Assembly: GCA_019359275.1 (NCBI GenBank)
Contig: JAHHHP010000056.1
Location: forward strand, 1-35,925
Origin: Myxacorys chilensis ATA2-1-KO14
Lineage (GTDB): Bacteria; Cyanobacteriota; Cyanobacteriia; Leptolyngbyales; Leptolyngbyaceae
Reading direction: 5' to 3'
DNA length: 35,925 bases
Part shown: positions 17,683 through 26,032 of the stretch, one piece after another
Layout: every line of letters begins with the position of its first letter
Position numbering within the stretch: position 1 is the first letter of the stretch
Notes under the pieces: model-generated
Told to the model about the DNA's origin: nothing
Database searches by the model: none
What the model saw: the letters and a program-made list of their open reading frames with translations, nothing else
Program-made: the position numbers and the translations under genes

Positions 17683-19245
17683 TCAGATAGGCATCGGCGC
17701 ATTAAGACTCGTGTGTAGGTGCAAAAATGTAGAAGCAGGATTAAATGTGTCTACAGGCGTTGAGGAACGGCTCGAAGTGATCAACGGCTTGTGAGCTACA
17801 ATGTCGCGCACAGACTCTAGCGCGGACTCTATTGAGCCTTGCAGCCAAGCCGGGAACCTGGAGCAATGCTCACCTGCAAAAAAGAGCGTTTTCTGAGGTC
17901 GGGCAGCTTCTAAATAATTGCTGTGCGGATCTGACGATTGAGAACAGTCATCACCCCAATGAACTGTGCAGCCACCTGCACTCCATTTATAGTTGCCCCA
18001 AGCAATTGAGGCGGCTCCCACTAGCATACCAGGAGCGGCAAGTTGGGGATGAAGTTTGCTCACAACTCGTTGAACATGATAATAGCGATCGCGCTCTGAA
18101 AGCGCTGCCATTCGGTCTGCATCATCACCAATGGTGTAGCTTGCCAGCAACGAACTCCCTTGATCGGAGTTGAATTTGACTGAAGGGTAATAGGTTTGAC
18201 GAACGCCTTCGCCGCTAAAGGATGCCCCTCCGTTAATGCCATCTTCTTCCCAAAAAGGTTCTGTACAATGAAACGCAACTTTTGTGGCTGGGCAATAGAC
18301 AGTGTTACGAATTGAATCAAGTTTGGCATTGTCAAATCCAATCAATTCCAGTTTTCGCAAAACTGAGAATGGAATAGTACACAGAACGTAATCAGATTGG
18401 CGAGTTTTAAGCTTTCCATCCTCTAGCCATGTCACGATAACGCCGTTGTTTTGAACATGAAGTGAAACGACTTCTCGATCGCACTGAATAGGAGCATGAA
18501 TCGCAGCAACTAAGCGATCGATAATCTGATCCATGCCGCCTTCAATTTGTAATAAATCGTGGCTTGTTTCGGTCAGAATGTCACTAAAAAACATATCTAG
18601 GGCCGTACTGCAGCGCGCTCGAAATCCCAAATTTGACTTTAAGAAAGCAGGAAGATCGATCGTCTGACCGTTTTCACTAAAGTACATCTCTAAGTCAATT
18701 CGTTCGAGTTCGTCCATCAGGTGAGATTGCAGGTCTCGGTCTAAACTGTCGCGCAATGTTTCGGGAGAAATGGTATCGACAATCGTTTTGAGCCAAGCGG
18801 CAAAAAGCCGGGTTTTCTCGCTATAGCGCGAGTCTTGAAAAATGCCTTGGTAACGAGATTGCAGGAGACGCGGAGCATCTTTCATGCGAAACACATTGCC
18901 CTCAATATTCATCAACGCATTGTCTTCCTCGAAAACTGTCACAAACTTACGCAATTTATCTGCGAGTCCTAATTCGTGAACATAATGCAAAACATGCTGA
19001 TGCTCACTTGGAATTCGCATCGCTCCAAGTTCTGCATACGGTGCGCCGGGTTCTTGACCAAACCGATGTGTCCACACTCGACCGCCAACGCGTGAACTGC
19101 CTTCCAGAATTTCTACTTCATGACCCAAGCGCTCTAATTCGTAAGCCGCAATCAAGCCTGCAATTCCGGCTCCAAGAATGGTGATGCGTTTACCAGAGGT
19201 TTGATTGATTAATTTGCACTGGTTCAGGAATGTTCTGGTATCCAT
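17683..19245 (-). CDS. Flavin L-amino-acid oxidase, VioA/RebO/StaO type
   Basis: A 520-residue flavin amine oxidase. FAD fingerprint ITILGAGIAGLIAAYELERLG (from residue 21) with acidic end EVEILE, GGRVWTHRF, the substrate-loop GAMRIP, and the C-terminal flavin motif FFAGEHCSRFPAWLQGSIESALES. ATG 19245 is chosen because GGAG sits 9 nt upstream; the in-frame GTG five codons earlier overlaps that site. The family oxidises tryptophan (or 7-chlorotryptophan in RebO) to the imine that VioB/RebD/StaD dimerises. Directly preceding the VioB-like gene, it is almost certainly that partner. No tryptophan halogenase is seen in the window, so L-tryptophan is the expected substrate. It has no visible signal peptide and should be cytoplasmic. 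Confidence 0.92.
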   Translation of the reverse strand: MDTRTFLNQCKLINQTSGKRITILGAGIAGLIAAYELERLGHEVEILEGSSRVGGRVWTHRFGQEPGAPYAELGAMRIPSEHQHVLHYVHELGLADKLRKFVTVFEEDNALMNIEGNVFRMKDAPRLLQSRYQGIFQDSRYSEKTRLFAAWLKTIVDTISPETLRDSLDRDLQSHLMDELERIDLEMYFSENGQTIDLPAFLKSNLGFRARCSTALDMFFSDILTETSHDLLQIEGGMDQIIDRLVAAIHAPIQCDREVVSLHVQNNGVIVTWLEDGKLKTRQSDYVLCTIPFSVLRKLELIGFDNAKLDSIRNTVYCPATKVAFHCTEPFWEEDGINGGASFSGEGVRQTYYPSVKFNSDQGSSLLASYTIGDDADRMAALSERDRYYHVQRVVSKLHPQLAAPGMLVGAASIAWGNYKWSAGGCTVHWGDDCSQSSDPHSNYLEAARPQKTLFFAGEHCSRFPAWLQGSIESALESVRDIVAHKPLITSSRSSTPVDTFNPASTFLHLHTSLNAPMPI

Positions 19246-19328
19246 CTTGAGTAACTCCACAATCTACGAGTTCAATACAAAAGCTGATAAGCAACGGTTC
19301 GAGCTTGGATTGACTAACAAACCTTTTC

Positions 19329-19354
19329 ACGCTGGCTTTGCATGATTTATGCAG
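19329..19354 (-). promoter_or_regulatory. Cluster motif TGCATAA-N15-CGTG upstream of the amine oxidase gene
   Basis: Minus-strand TGCATAA, 15 nt, CGTGAAAAGGTTTGT; 83 nt before ATG 19245. The part after CGTG is almost the same as at the DAHP synthase copy. It marks the upstream end of the core biosynthetic operon. Confidence 0.7.
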
Positions 19355-19469
19355 GGCACATGCGATCTCTTCGCGATCGCACCATCCAGCACAGACATTA
19401 CCGAACTTACGCGATGTGCAACTAATCCTTGAAAGGGAAGTCCCACTGGCACAATGCTAGAAGTACAAC

Positions 19470-19695
19470 CTATCTAGCGTGAGTGGGACAAATGTTTTCT
19501 ATTGAAGGTTTATCATTGCTGAACCGCGACTTGTCCAGCATCTTCGGCATCCAGCCATGTTCTTTGAGATATTGCTGTGACGGTCGATGATTGCCGCCAA
19601 AGAATTGGGCTGTAACTAGGGCAGTCGTGTCCACTTCAGCATCGCTCATTTGCACTCGGCAGTCTTCGTCGTGCCCAATCGCTTTCAGCAGATCG
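19470..19695 (-). pseudogene. Transposase N-terminal remnant (IS982-like)
   Basis: The minus strand encodes AIADDLLKAIGHDEDCRVQ followed by MSDAEVDTTALVTAQFFGG, NHRPSQQYLKEHGWMPKML and DKSRF, which matches the N-terminal part of IS982-like DDE transposases (DDLLKAIGH, MSDAEV-TTALV, FFGGNH, LKEHGY-P-ML-KSRF). Homology ends after SRF and the catalytic core is absent, so it is dead. It lies just upstream of the core operon's promoter region and probably marks the right-hand edge of the cluster. Confidence 0.65.
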
Positions 19696-19761
19696 TCAGC
19701 GATGGCATAGATTAGCGCTGAAGCGCAACTCCGAAGGAACCGCTATAATTTCGGTAATCAT
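19696..19761 (-). other. Short open frame with ribosome site, abutting the transposase remnant
   Basis: ATG 19761 follows GGAGAG by 9 nt and encodes 21 residues (MITEIIAVPSELRFSANLCH plus R) before a stop. It overlaps, in another frame, the point where transposase homology starts. The most likely reading is the first codons of a gene interrupted by the insertion sequence; a genuine small peptide cannot be excluded. I recognise no family. Confidence 0.3.
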
Positions 19762-19921
19762 TTTTGTTTCTCTCCAGGTGTAACAGACCTTGAAGAGATT
19801 TTATTGGTTTGATTGCCATCACCGCTTCTAACTAGCAACTTGGATTACTTACCTGTTTAGACCAACAGCAAAATACTGAAACCGACGCGGTACACTGAGA
19901 AAGTCTCTTGAGGAAACAGTG

Positions 19922-20353
19922 ATGGCGCGCCCGAATAGTAAGACCGAAAGATCTGTACAAGAATCCCCCTTGACAGATGCTCAAGAGTTAGATGCTCAAG
20001 AGTTAGATGCTCAAGAGCCAGTAGCCCCTGAAGACGTGTCTGGCTCTGATGTGTTTGAATCCGTGGAAGACAGTCAGGATGTCGATAGCATCTTGAATTC
20101 TCTCAAAACCTTGCTTAGTAGCGTAGAGAAGCTTCAAAAAATCCGTCAGGAAGTTGGCGATATCAAACCCTTGCTTACACGGATGCTAGACGGTGAACTG
20201 GTTTCTGGTGAAGATCTAGAAATGCTCAAAACGGGTGTAGGAGGTCTTTTTCGTTTGGTCCGGGCATACAGCGATCACCAAGCAGCGTTGGCAAAAGCAC
20301 AGTCTGCTAGGAAACTGCTAGATGAGGTGCTGAGAGTACCTGGTTCTAGTTAA
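19922..20353 (+). CDS. Conserved-looking small acidic protein, function unknown
   Basis: ATG 19922 is preferred to the GTG one codon earlier because GAGGAAACAGTG places the ribosome site well. The 143-residue product has an acidic, disordered N-terminus (to ~45) containing a threefold DAQEL/DAQEL/DAQEP repeat encoded by nearly identical 15-bp units. The helical C-terminal half includes ILNSLKTLLSSVEKLQKIRQEVGDIKPLLTRM and ends in a charged helix. There is no signal peptide or membrane segment, and no catalytic motif. It stands alone between the transposase remnant and the chromate transporter pseudogene. I do not recognise the family; coiled-coil or scaffold behaviour would fit its composition. 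Confidence 0.75.
   Translation: MARPNSKTERSVQESPLTDAQELDAQELDAQEPVAPEDVSGSDVFESVEDSQDVDSILNSLKTLLSSVEKLQKIRQEVGDIKPLLTRMLDGELVSGEDLEMLKTGVGGLFRLVRAYSDHQAALAKAQSARKLLDEVLRVPGSS
19978..20025 (+). repeat. Tandem 15-bp repeat in the small acidic protein gene
   Basis: Three consecutive units of about 15 bp, GATGCTCAAGAG plus TTA (CCA in the last), encode DAQEL-DAQEL-DAQEP. The near-perfect identity suggests recent slippage expansion. Confidence 0.75.
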
Positions 20354-20577
20354 AAGGGGCACAAATTAGAAGCTTTGGGTTCTATTGGTCGGGGGTCGTG
20401 CCAGTCGTTCAACAAGTCGTATCAAGGACGGTGGAACTCTCACGTCTGAATTAAGATTGCTATTGTTACAAACTGAAGCAACCCTTCATAAGAGTGCAAA
20501 GAAATCAAGTCTAGAAGCACACAAGCGTTTCAAGTCTTTCTGAGTTTCACTTGAAAGATGACTTCAAGGCAACATTA

Positions 20578-21300
20578 TGCAACGTTCATCTGCTCAAAAA
20601 GCAAAACTTAATCGCCTTGGAGACTTCGCTAAGCTGTTTCTCAAACTAGGCATCATTGGTTTTAGTGGGCCTAACGCCCACATTGCCATGATGGAAGATG
20701 AAGTCGTGCGAAGGCGGGAGTAGCTCACACGGGATCAGTTTCTCGATTTGATCGGCGCAACAAATCTAATGCGAGGTTCAAATTCTACTGAAATAGCTAT
20801 CCAGATCGGGTATCTTTATGCCGGATGGCTAGGGCTGATTGTGGCTGGGGTTGGTTTTATCTTACCTGCGATTTTGATCACGATTGGCTTGGGCCTACGT
20901 TGCGTTGGGAGCGATCCCACAAGTTGCAAGCGACATTCATCGGCTATGTCATTGCAGGTGTTCCTAGTGCTGTTGTCGCTACGATTGGAATTTTTTGCCT
21001 TTGTTTATCTTTGTGATTGCGCTAAATCCTTTAATTCCTTATTTGCGCCGCTCGACCTGAACATTTGCATTTCTTGACGCTGTGAATGCCAGTGCTTTGG
21101 CACTGATGGTAGTCGTTACATTGCAGTTAGCAATCTCGACTTTGGCAAGATTAACGATTCTTTATGTTGATGTTTTAGCCGTTACGATCGCTATCGCCAG
21201 CGCTATCCTAGCGATTCGGCTGCACATCAACGCCGCGGGGTTGGTGTTGGGTGGAGCAGCGATTGGCTGGATAGCGTTTTCGTTGGGATACATCCGCTGA
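20578..21300 (+). pseudogene. chrA: Chromate transporter (ChrA family) pseudogene
   Basis: The plus strand encodes MQRSSAQKAKLNRLGDFAKL, then FSGPNAHIAMMEDEVVRRRE, the N-terminus of a CHR-family transporter. A TAG replaces the conserved Trp before LTRDQFLDLIGATNL. The membrane region GYLYAGWLGLIVAGVGFILPA continues but shifts frame after ITIGLG (the other frame gives WAYVALGAIPQV). A large internal part is missing, and the C-terminus LALMVVVTLQLAISTLARL ... LILGGAAIGWIAFSLGYIR-like segment ends at 21300. At least one nonsense mutation, two frame changes and a deletion make it non-functional. It is an eroded neighbour of the cluster. Confidence 0.85.
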
Positions 21301-21322
21301 ACAAACTCTTGGTCACAAATTA

Positions 21323-24300
21323 CTACCAGGGATTACCCACCAGGGTAAAGGCTGCCCAATAATAAGGATGAGCCAGATCGCTCTTGTCTAACGTTGCTAA
21401 CTCAGATGCAAGCGGAATAGATTGAGGCTGTAGTAATTGATGACCCGGTTTAAGCGATCGCGGCAGTTGAAGCTGCCCCTTCACAATCGATACTTTTCCG
21501 GTTGCCATCGCAACTTGGGCTTGCCTAAGAGCTTCAGCTTTGATTTTGATTTGGGAATCGCTTAACTGGTGATAAAACTCGCTCATTAGGGCTAATGTTC
21601 CTTCATCGCTGACATACCACAAACTGGCAAGGGCAGATTTGACGCCCGACTGTGCTGCTAATCCAGCAAATCCTAATTCTGATTCTGTATCCCCGATCGC
21701 CGTTTTACAGGCACTTAGAACGAGGAGTTCGACGGGCGGATTGTTCAGTCCTAGCTCTCGGATTTGATTGAGCCTTAGCTTGCGATTCCAAAATTGAATG
21801 TAGGAATTTTCTGGAGCACCTGGTTTAAATTCACTGTGGGTAGCAAGATGCAAAATGCCGTAAGGCTGCTGACGACGACTGGCAATCAAATTGCTGGTTG
21901 TAAACGAATCGTTAAGTAGCGATCGGCTCTCTTGCCAATGTTGCGTAATCAGCGATAGCTCGATCGGAACCGCTGGCAACGCAACGAGATCTTTAAATTT
22001 AGAGGCTCCCATTGCTAGCATTTTGCTGTTTTTGATGTTGGTGTAGCGCGTGTCCGTCAGGCTCAAGCTCGGCATCAACCCAACGCTGTACTGTTCGATC
22101 AAAAACTTCTGACCGTCATGCAGCGCCGCAAGCGGCAGCGATCGCAGCCCGCTATCCATCAAAAACACAAGATTGGTAATTCGATTTGCCTTCAAATCTG
22201 GTTCGATGGGGCGAATGATTGATTTGTAAAGCGCCTGCGCGGGTTCAAAGTATTCATCGCTGGTGCGATCCGTAACGGCAGCTAAAAACCGTTGCGCTTC
22301 GGCTAAAATCGATTTTCGCGTTGCGTTGTAAATCACTTTGCGAATCGGTTTCCCTTTTGCGGTGATCACAATCAGTTCTAACGCATCATGATCTTGCTTC
22401 GGCAGTTGTACAAGTGATTTTGTTTTTGGCTCTAACTTGGCGACGCTCGGTAAGAATGTGACGTAAATAAACGCGGGTCGCGCTCCTGTTTCTTGTTCGA
22501 CGTTCGCCGCGATCGCACGTGCTTGGTCGATGGTCATGGGTGCAGCGTCTTTACCTAGACCAAAGTGATCTCGAAACTCTTTTGCAAAATTGATATCGAT
22601 GCTTTCTACCTCAGTCAAATTAGCATCTGTCAAATTAGAGTAGGAACTCATTCCGGGTTGAAGAGCGCTATCTTTCGTGACGTTGGCAATAGTTAAGATA
22701 GGAGACGGCTCAGGCGAGATGGGTAAGGAAGGGGGTTGAGGTGACGTTACCTCAGGCGGCGTTATCTCAGGCAGTGTTACTTCGGGTGGAATCACCGGAA
22801 CAGGCGCAGGTGCGGTGATGAGCCGGATATCACTCGGTGCTGTGCCCTGGATATAAGTATAGGGAAATGACCCTTGAAGGATTTGATTGTCTCCGGTAGT
22901 TAGCGTGCCTGCGGTTCCATTGCTGGGGTTAGACTGACCGACAGTAAACGGGACACCTAAATTGCCACCGCCATGTCGAATCTCAATGAATCCACCCCTC
23001 GATGCTCCGTCCGTTGCGATGCTCGCTCCAGATCTGAGCGTATCTGTTGCTCGGAAAAATCGCTCTGTGCTGATCAAGACATTGCCGCCTTGAAGTGCGC
23101 CACGGGCATCGATCGAGGCGACTTCAATATCTTGTCGTGGATCAAGTAAAACGTTGCCTCCTGTATTAGAACGACCACTTGCATCAATCCTGCCGCTTGT
23201 AATCCGCTCGATCGCTCTCACTGCGATGTCTCCTCCAGAACCACCAGAAGAAAGCAAATTGCCCGTTGCGATCGATCCGGTTTGGCTTGTGAGCGTAATC
23301 GTTCCACCTGAGAACGAATCGTTATCTGTAGAAGTATTAATTCGATTGACTGTGATATCTCCAATTGAGGTAACAGTAACGTTGCCTCCAGCGTTTCCAA
23401 AACCTTCTCCAAAGGAGCTAGAATCTAAATTGTTGCTGCTAATGGTGTTGGCTTGAAGATTGATAGTTCCGCCATTGGTTGTCACTGCTGCTAGAAGCTC
23501 AAGCGTTTGATTGCTCACGGCTTTGAACGAACCGCCTTCTGTTGAAATGATGTCTGATGCGCTCAGATTTCCAGTGCTATTAAGATCGAGATTGCCACCA
23601 GAGGTATTCACGGCTCCTAGAATTTCAACTTGCCCTCCTGCGATCGCGGCATTTGCTCCACTCGTGTCGAGTGCTCCATCTATTCTCACAGCATTCGTTG
23701 CCAAAATATCCAATTCACCACCAGCAGTAAAGATCCCGCCGCCAATCTCGATGTTGCCTGCCCGAATCACGGTATCTGATCCACGGGCTGTAATCGTTGG
23801 CAAACCACTGGGAGTGGGTGACAATGCTCGATTCAGTAAGATTGCTTCTGATGCAACCAGCGTTGCCCCCCCACCCAAAGAGGTAACGTCTGACGATCCG
23901 TAAGCCAGTTCTCCGATCTGAATTGTTTTTGCGCTGATGTTGATCGCGCCGCCCTGACCCACGCTTTGAGTATCAATTCCATCAACCGTAACGTTGCCTT
24001 GACTGCTTTGAGCAGACAGGTTTCCTCCGCGAGTCGTAATCGTTTTCGCCGTTACGCCTGCTTGTCCTTCAAGAATGACCTGCAAATTGGGTTCGCTACC
24101 CGAAATATTGCCGACTCTAATTTCGCTCGTCGTGGGTGTCCCTATCTCACCTTCTAGTGCAGGGTCGCCAAAACTATCGTACGTTTCTGGACTAATCGTG
24201 GTGTAGTCTGCGCCTGACCGAAGAATCAGGGCAAGATTTGACGCAAGAAAGGGGCTATCTGGATCAGAACACTCGGCGCTGCAAAGGCTAGTGTCTGCCC

Positions 24301-25672
24301 CAGTAATTAGAATGTCGCCGATTTCAATTTTGCCTGTCGCTTCAATTTTGAGTGACGTGCCTTCGTAGCTGTCTAGGGTCACATCGCCGTCTACGAGTAG
24401 GATTGGGTCGTAAAGACTAATGAATTTTCCAGGAGAGTGGTCACGACGGCGGATCGAAAAACCCTTTCCACTCTTAAAGTGGGCGTCTCCAGACACGCTG
24501 CGATCGCTCACCAACCTCATGCTGCCGCTACTCACAAACGGAGTTTTGTTTAAATGATTGAGCGCCAAAATATCGATGCCCTGATTGCCTTGAATATAGA
24601 GATTTCCGCCTGCTTGAGCGTTAAACGGATTGGCGATGCTATCCCGAATCAAGACTGAATTCTGAGCGAGTAAATCTAGATTGCCAGTGGTTTGCAGTTG
24701 ACTCTCAACTAGAGTTAGATCGTGAGTGGCAGACAGCAGAGCGTGTTGTGCTTTAAGATGTTTCGCAACGACATCTCCAGCATTAACTGAAATGCCTGAT
24801 CCAGTTAAGGTAACGGTTCCGTCTTCATTCACCGTTGTTCCTGTGGCATTGGCAAGGGTTCCTCCAGTTAACAATTGCGCAAGGGCTACCCCTTTGGAAC
24901 TGGTTTCTGCACTTCCTGGAGAGTTGTTAATTGGCGTTAATTCTAAACTCGTTAATTCTAAACTTAAGAGGCTACCCGCTTGGCTCACTCGAACGACGTT
25001 CTGCCCCGGAACTGCGGCTACAATGATCTGTCCGTTCGGTGCAGAAAGCTGTCCAGAGCTGAGAACTGTACCACCTAGTAACGTGAGATTCTGCCCTTGA
25101 GAAACCGCTAAATTAGCTGCATTGACGATCGCGCCTGGTTGTAGAGCGGTGAAGCTAAAGCTGTTGGGACTTCCATTCAAGTCTGCGTAGCGGTTTGTGT
25201 TAGTGGCAGTGAATTCATTGCGATTAATAGATCCATTGTAATTAGCAAATCCAATTCCATCAGCGGTAACAGCCGTGAAAGACGCAGGAACATTCAACTG
25301 AGCGCTAGACCCGAAGACGATTCCCGCTGGGTTCATCAGAAACAGGTTTGAGTTGCCGCCTGTGACTTGCAGCAGTCCGTTAATGAGGGAAGCATCTCCC
25401 CCAGTCACCCGCCCTAAAATATTGTGAATCGAAGGATTAGACAGAAAATTGGCGATTTGCTGCTGATTTAGCCCAAATTGCGAGAAGCTATGGAAGAGGT
25501 TTTTTCCATCAGACGATAACTGTCCACCACTGATGTCGATTCTGTTACCGTGCGGAGTTGAGATCGTCGCTGTACCGTCAGGGGCTGGAGTAATTGATTG
25601 CGCCCATCCGGGCTGGTTGAACAGAAGGGTCAGAAGCAGCGATCCGACTAGAACTTGGGGGGCAGCATTCAT
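21323..25672 (-). CDS. Secreted filamentous-haemagglutinin-domain protein with C-terminal CHAT protease domain
   Basis: A 1449-residue protein. Residues 1-24 form a signal peptide ending GWAQS. The two-partner-secretion (haemagglutination activity) domain follows (~25-165), with NSNLFLMNPAGIVFGSSAQL and VPASFTAVTADGIGF. The middle (~200-950) is a repetitive beta-helix region rich in GGN, LN and TISS-type turns. A proline-rich hinge (PEVTLPEITPPEVTSPQPP) leads to a CHAT domain (~1110-1447), a caspase-like fold with His in ILHLATHSEF and Cys in LLVLSACKTAIGD. Both catalytic residues are present. The family is common in filamentous cyanobacteria; a TpsB/Omp85 secretion pore would be needed but is not in the window. 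It is divergent from the HtrA-like gene. The substrate of the protease is unknown. Confidence 0.9.
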   Translation of the reverse strand: MNAAPQVLVGSLLLTLLFNQPGWAQSITPAPDGTATISTPHGNRIDISGGQLSSDGKNLFHSFSQFGLNQQQIANFLSNPSIHNILGRVTGGDASLINGLLQVTGGNSNLFLMNPAGIVFGSSAQLNVPASFTAVTADGIGFANYNGSINRNEFTATNTNRYADLNGSPNSFSFTALQPGAIVNAANLAVSQGQNLTLLGGTVLSSGQLSAPNGQIIVAAVPGQNVVRVSQAGSLLSLELTSLELTPINNSPGSAETSSKGVALAQLLTGGTLANATGTTVNEDGTVTLTGSGISVNAGDVVAKHLKAQHALLSATHDLTLVESQLQTTGNLDLLAQNSVLIRDSIANPFNAQAGGNLYIQGNQGIDILALNHLNKTPFVSSGSMRLVSDRSVSGDAHFKSGKGFSIRRRDHSPGKFISLYDPILLVDGDVTLDSYEGTSLKIEATGKIEIGDILITGADTSLCSAECSDPDSPFLASNLALILRSGADYTTISPETYDSFGDPALEGEIGTPTTSEIRVGNISGSEPNLQVILEGQAGVTAKTITTRGGNLSAQSSQGNVTVDGIDTQSVGQGGAINISAKTIQIGELAYGSSDVTSLGGGATLVASEAILLNRALSPTPSGLPTITARGSDTVIRAGNIEIGGGIFTAGGELDILATNAVRIDGALDTSGANAAIAGGQVEILGAVNTSGGNLDLNSTGNLSASDIISTEGGSFKAVSNQTLELLAAVTTNGGTINLQANTISSNNLDSSSFGEGFGNAGGNVTVTSIGDITVNRINTSTDNDSFSGGTITLTSQTGSIATGNLLSSGGSGGDIAVRAIERITSGRIDASGRSNTGGNVLLDPRQDIEVASIDARGALQGGNVLISTERFFRATDTLRSGASIATDGASRGGFIEIRHGGGNLGVPFTVGQSNPSNGTAGTLTTGDNQILQGSFPYTYIQGTAPSDIRLITAPAPVPVIPPEVTLPEITPPEVTSPQPPSLPISPEPSPILTIANVTKDSALQPGMSSYSNLTDANLTEVESIDINFAKEFRDHFGLGKDAAPMTIDQARAIAANVEQETGARPAFIYVTFLPSVAKLEPKTKSLVQLPKQDHDALELIVITAKGKPIRKVIYNATRKSILAEAQRFLAAVTDRTSDEYFEPAQALYKSIIRPIEPDLKANRITNLVFLMDSGLRSLPLAALHDGQKFLIEQYSVGLMPSLSLTDTRYTNIKNSKMLAMGASKFKDLVALPAVPIELSLITQHWQESRSLLNDSFTTSNLIASRRQQPYGILHLATHSEFKPGAPENSYIQFWNRKLRLNQIRELGLNNPPVELLVLSACKTAIGDTESELGFAGLAAQSGVKSALASLWYVSDEGTLALMSEFYHQLSDSQIKIKAEALRQAQVAMATGKVSIVKGQLQLPRSLKPGHQLLQPQSIPLASELATLDKSDLAHPYYWAAFTLVGNPW

Positions 25673-26032
25673 AGAACAGATTCTTGGGAACCAATGCGAC
25701 CTCTACAGGTTTCCCGAAAATTCTCTGAAATTTATATTTGCTCGAAGGCAGCGGCTGACAAGGAGAAAAGTAAACAGATTGATACGATTAGTAATGATTA
25801 AAAGGGACTGTTAGACGCGGATTAGAGGAATATCTGTCCTTAGACACTTCTGCTAGAACCTATCTTCGCATTTGATTAGCAATTGTCTTAGAGTAAGAGT
25901 TAGAGGTAGTGCGAGTGTCTTACCTGTGTGTTTGCGAAGCAACTAGCCGTAGCGAATTGAGATGCTGGGACTACAACTATTTCCTCATTAATTTATGACT
26001 AGCTACTTACACTTAATTAATTCAGAACTGCT
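25673..26032. other. Divergent intergenic region between the CHAT protein and HtrA-like protease genes
   Basis: About 360 bp without a recognisable gene. It should contain the promoters of both flanking genes. I see no cluster motif, strong hairpin or repeat in it. Confidence 0.5.

Noticed and set aside
12534..19245. A violacein pathway
   Set aside because: The oxidase and VioB-like synthase would fit, but no VioE, VioC or VioD is seen, and the monooxygenase has the long RebC/StaC form with a thioredoxin-like C-terminal domain.
20575..20581. Another TTATGCA (TGCATAA on the minus strand)
   Set aside because: CGTG is not found 15 nt further on and no minus-strand gene follows at the right distance; it overlaps the ATG of the chrA pseudogene.
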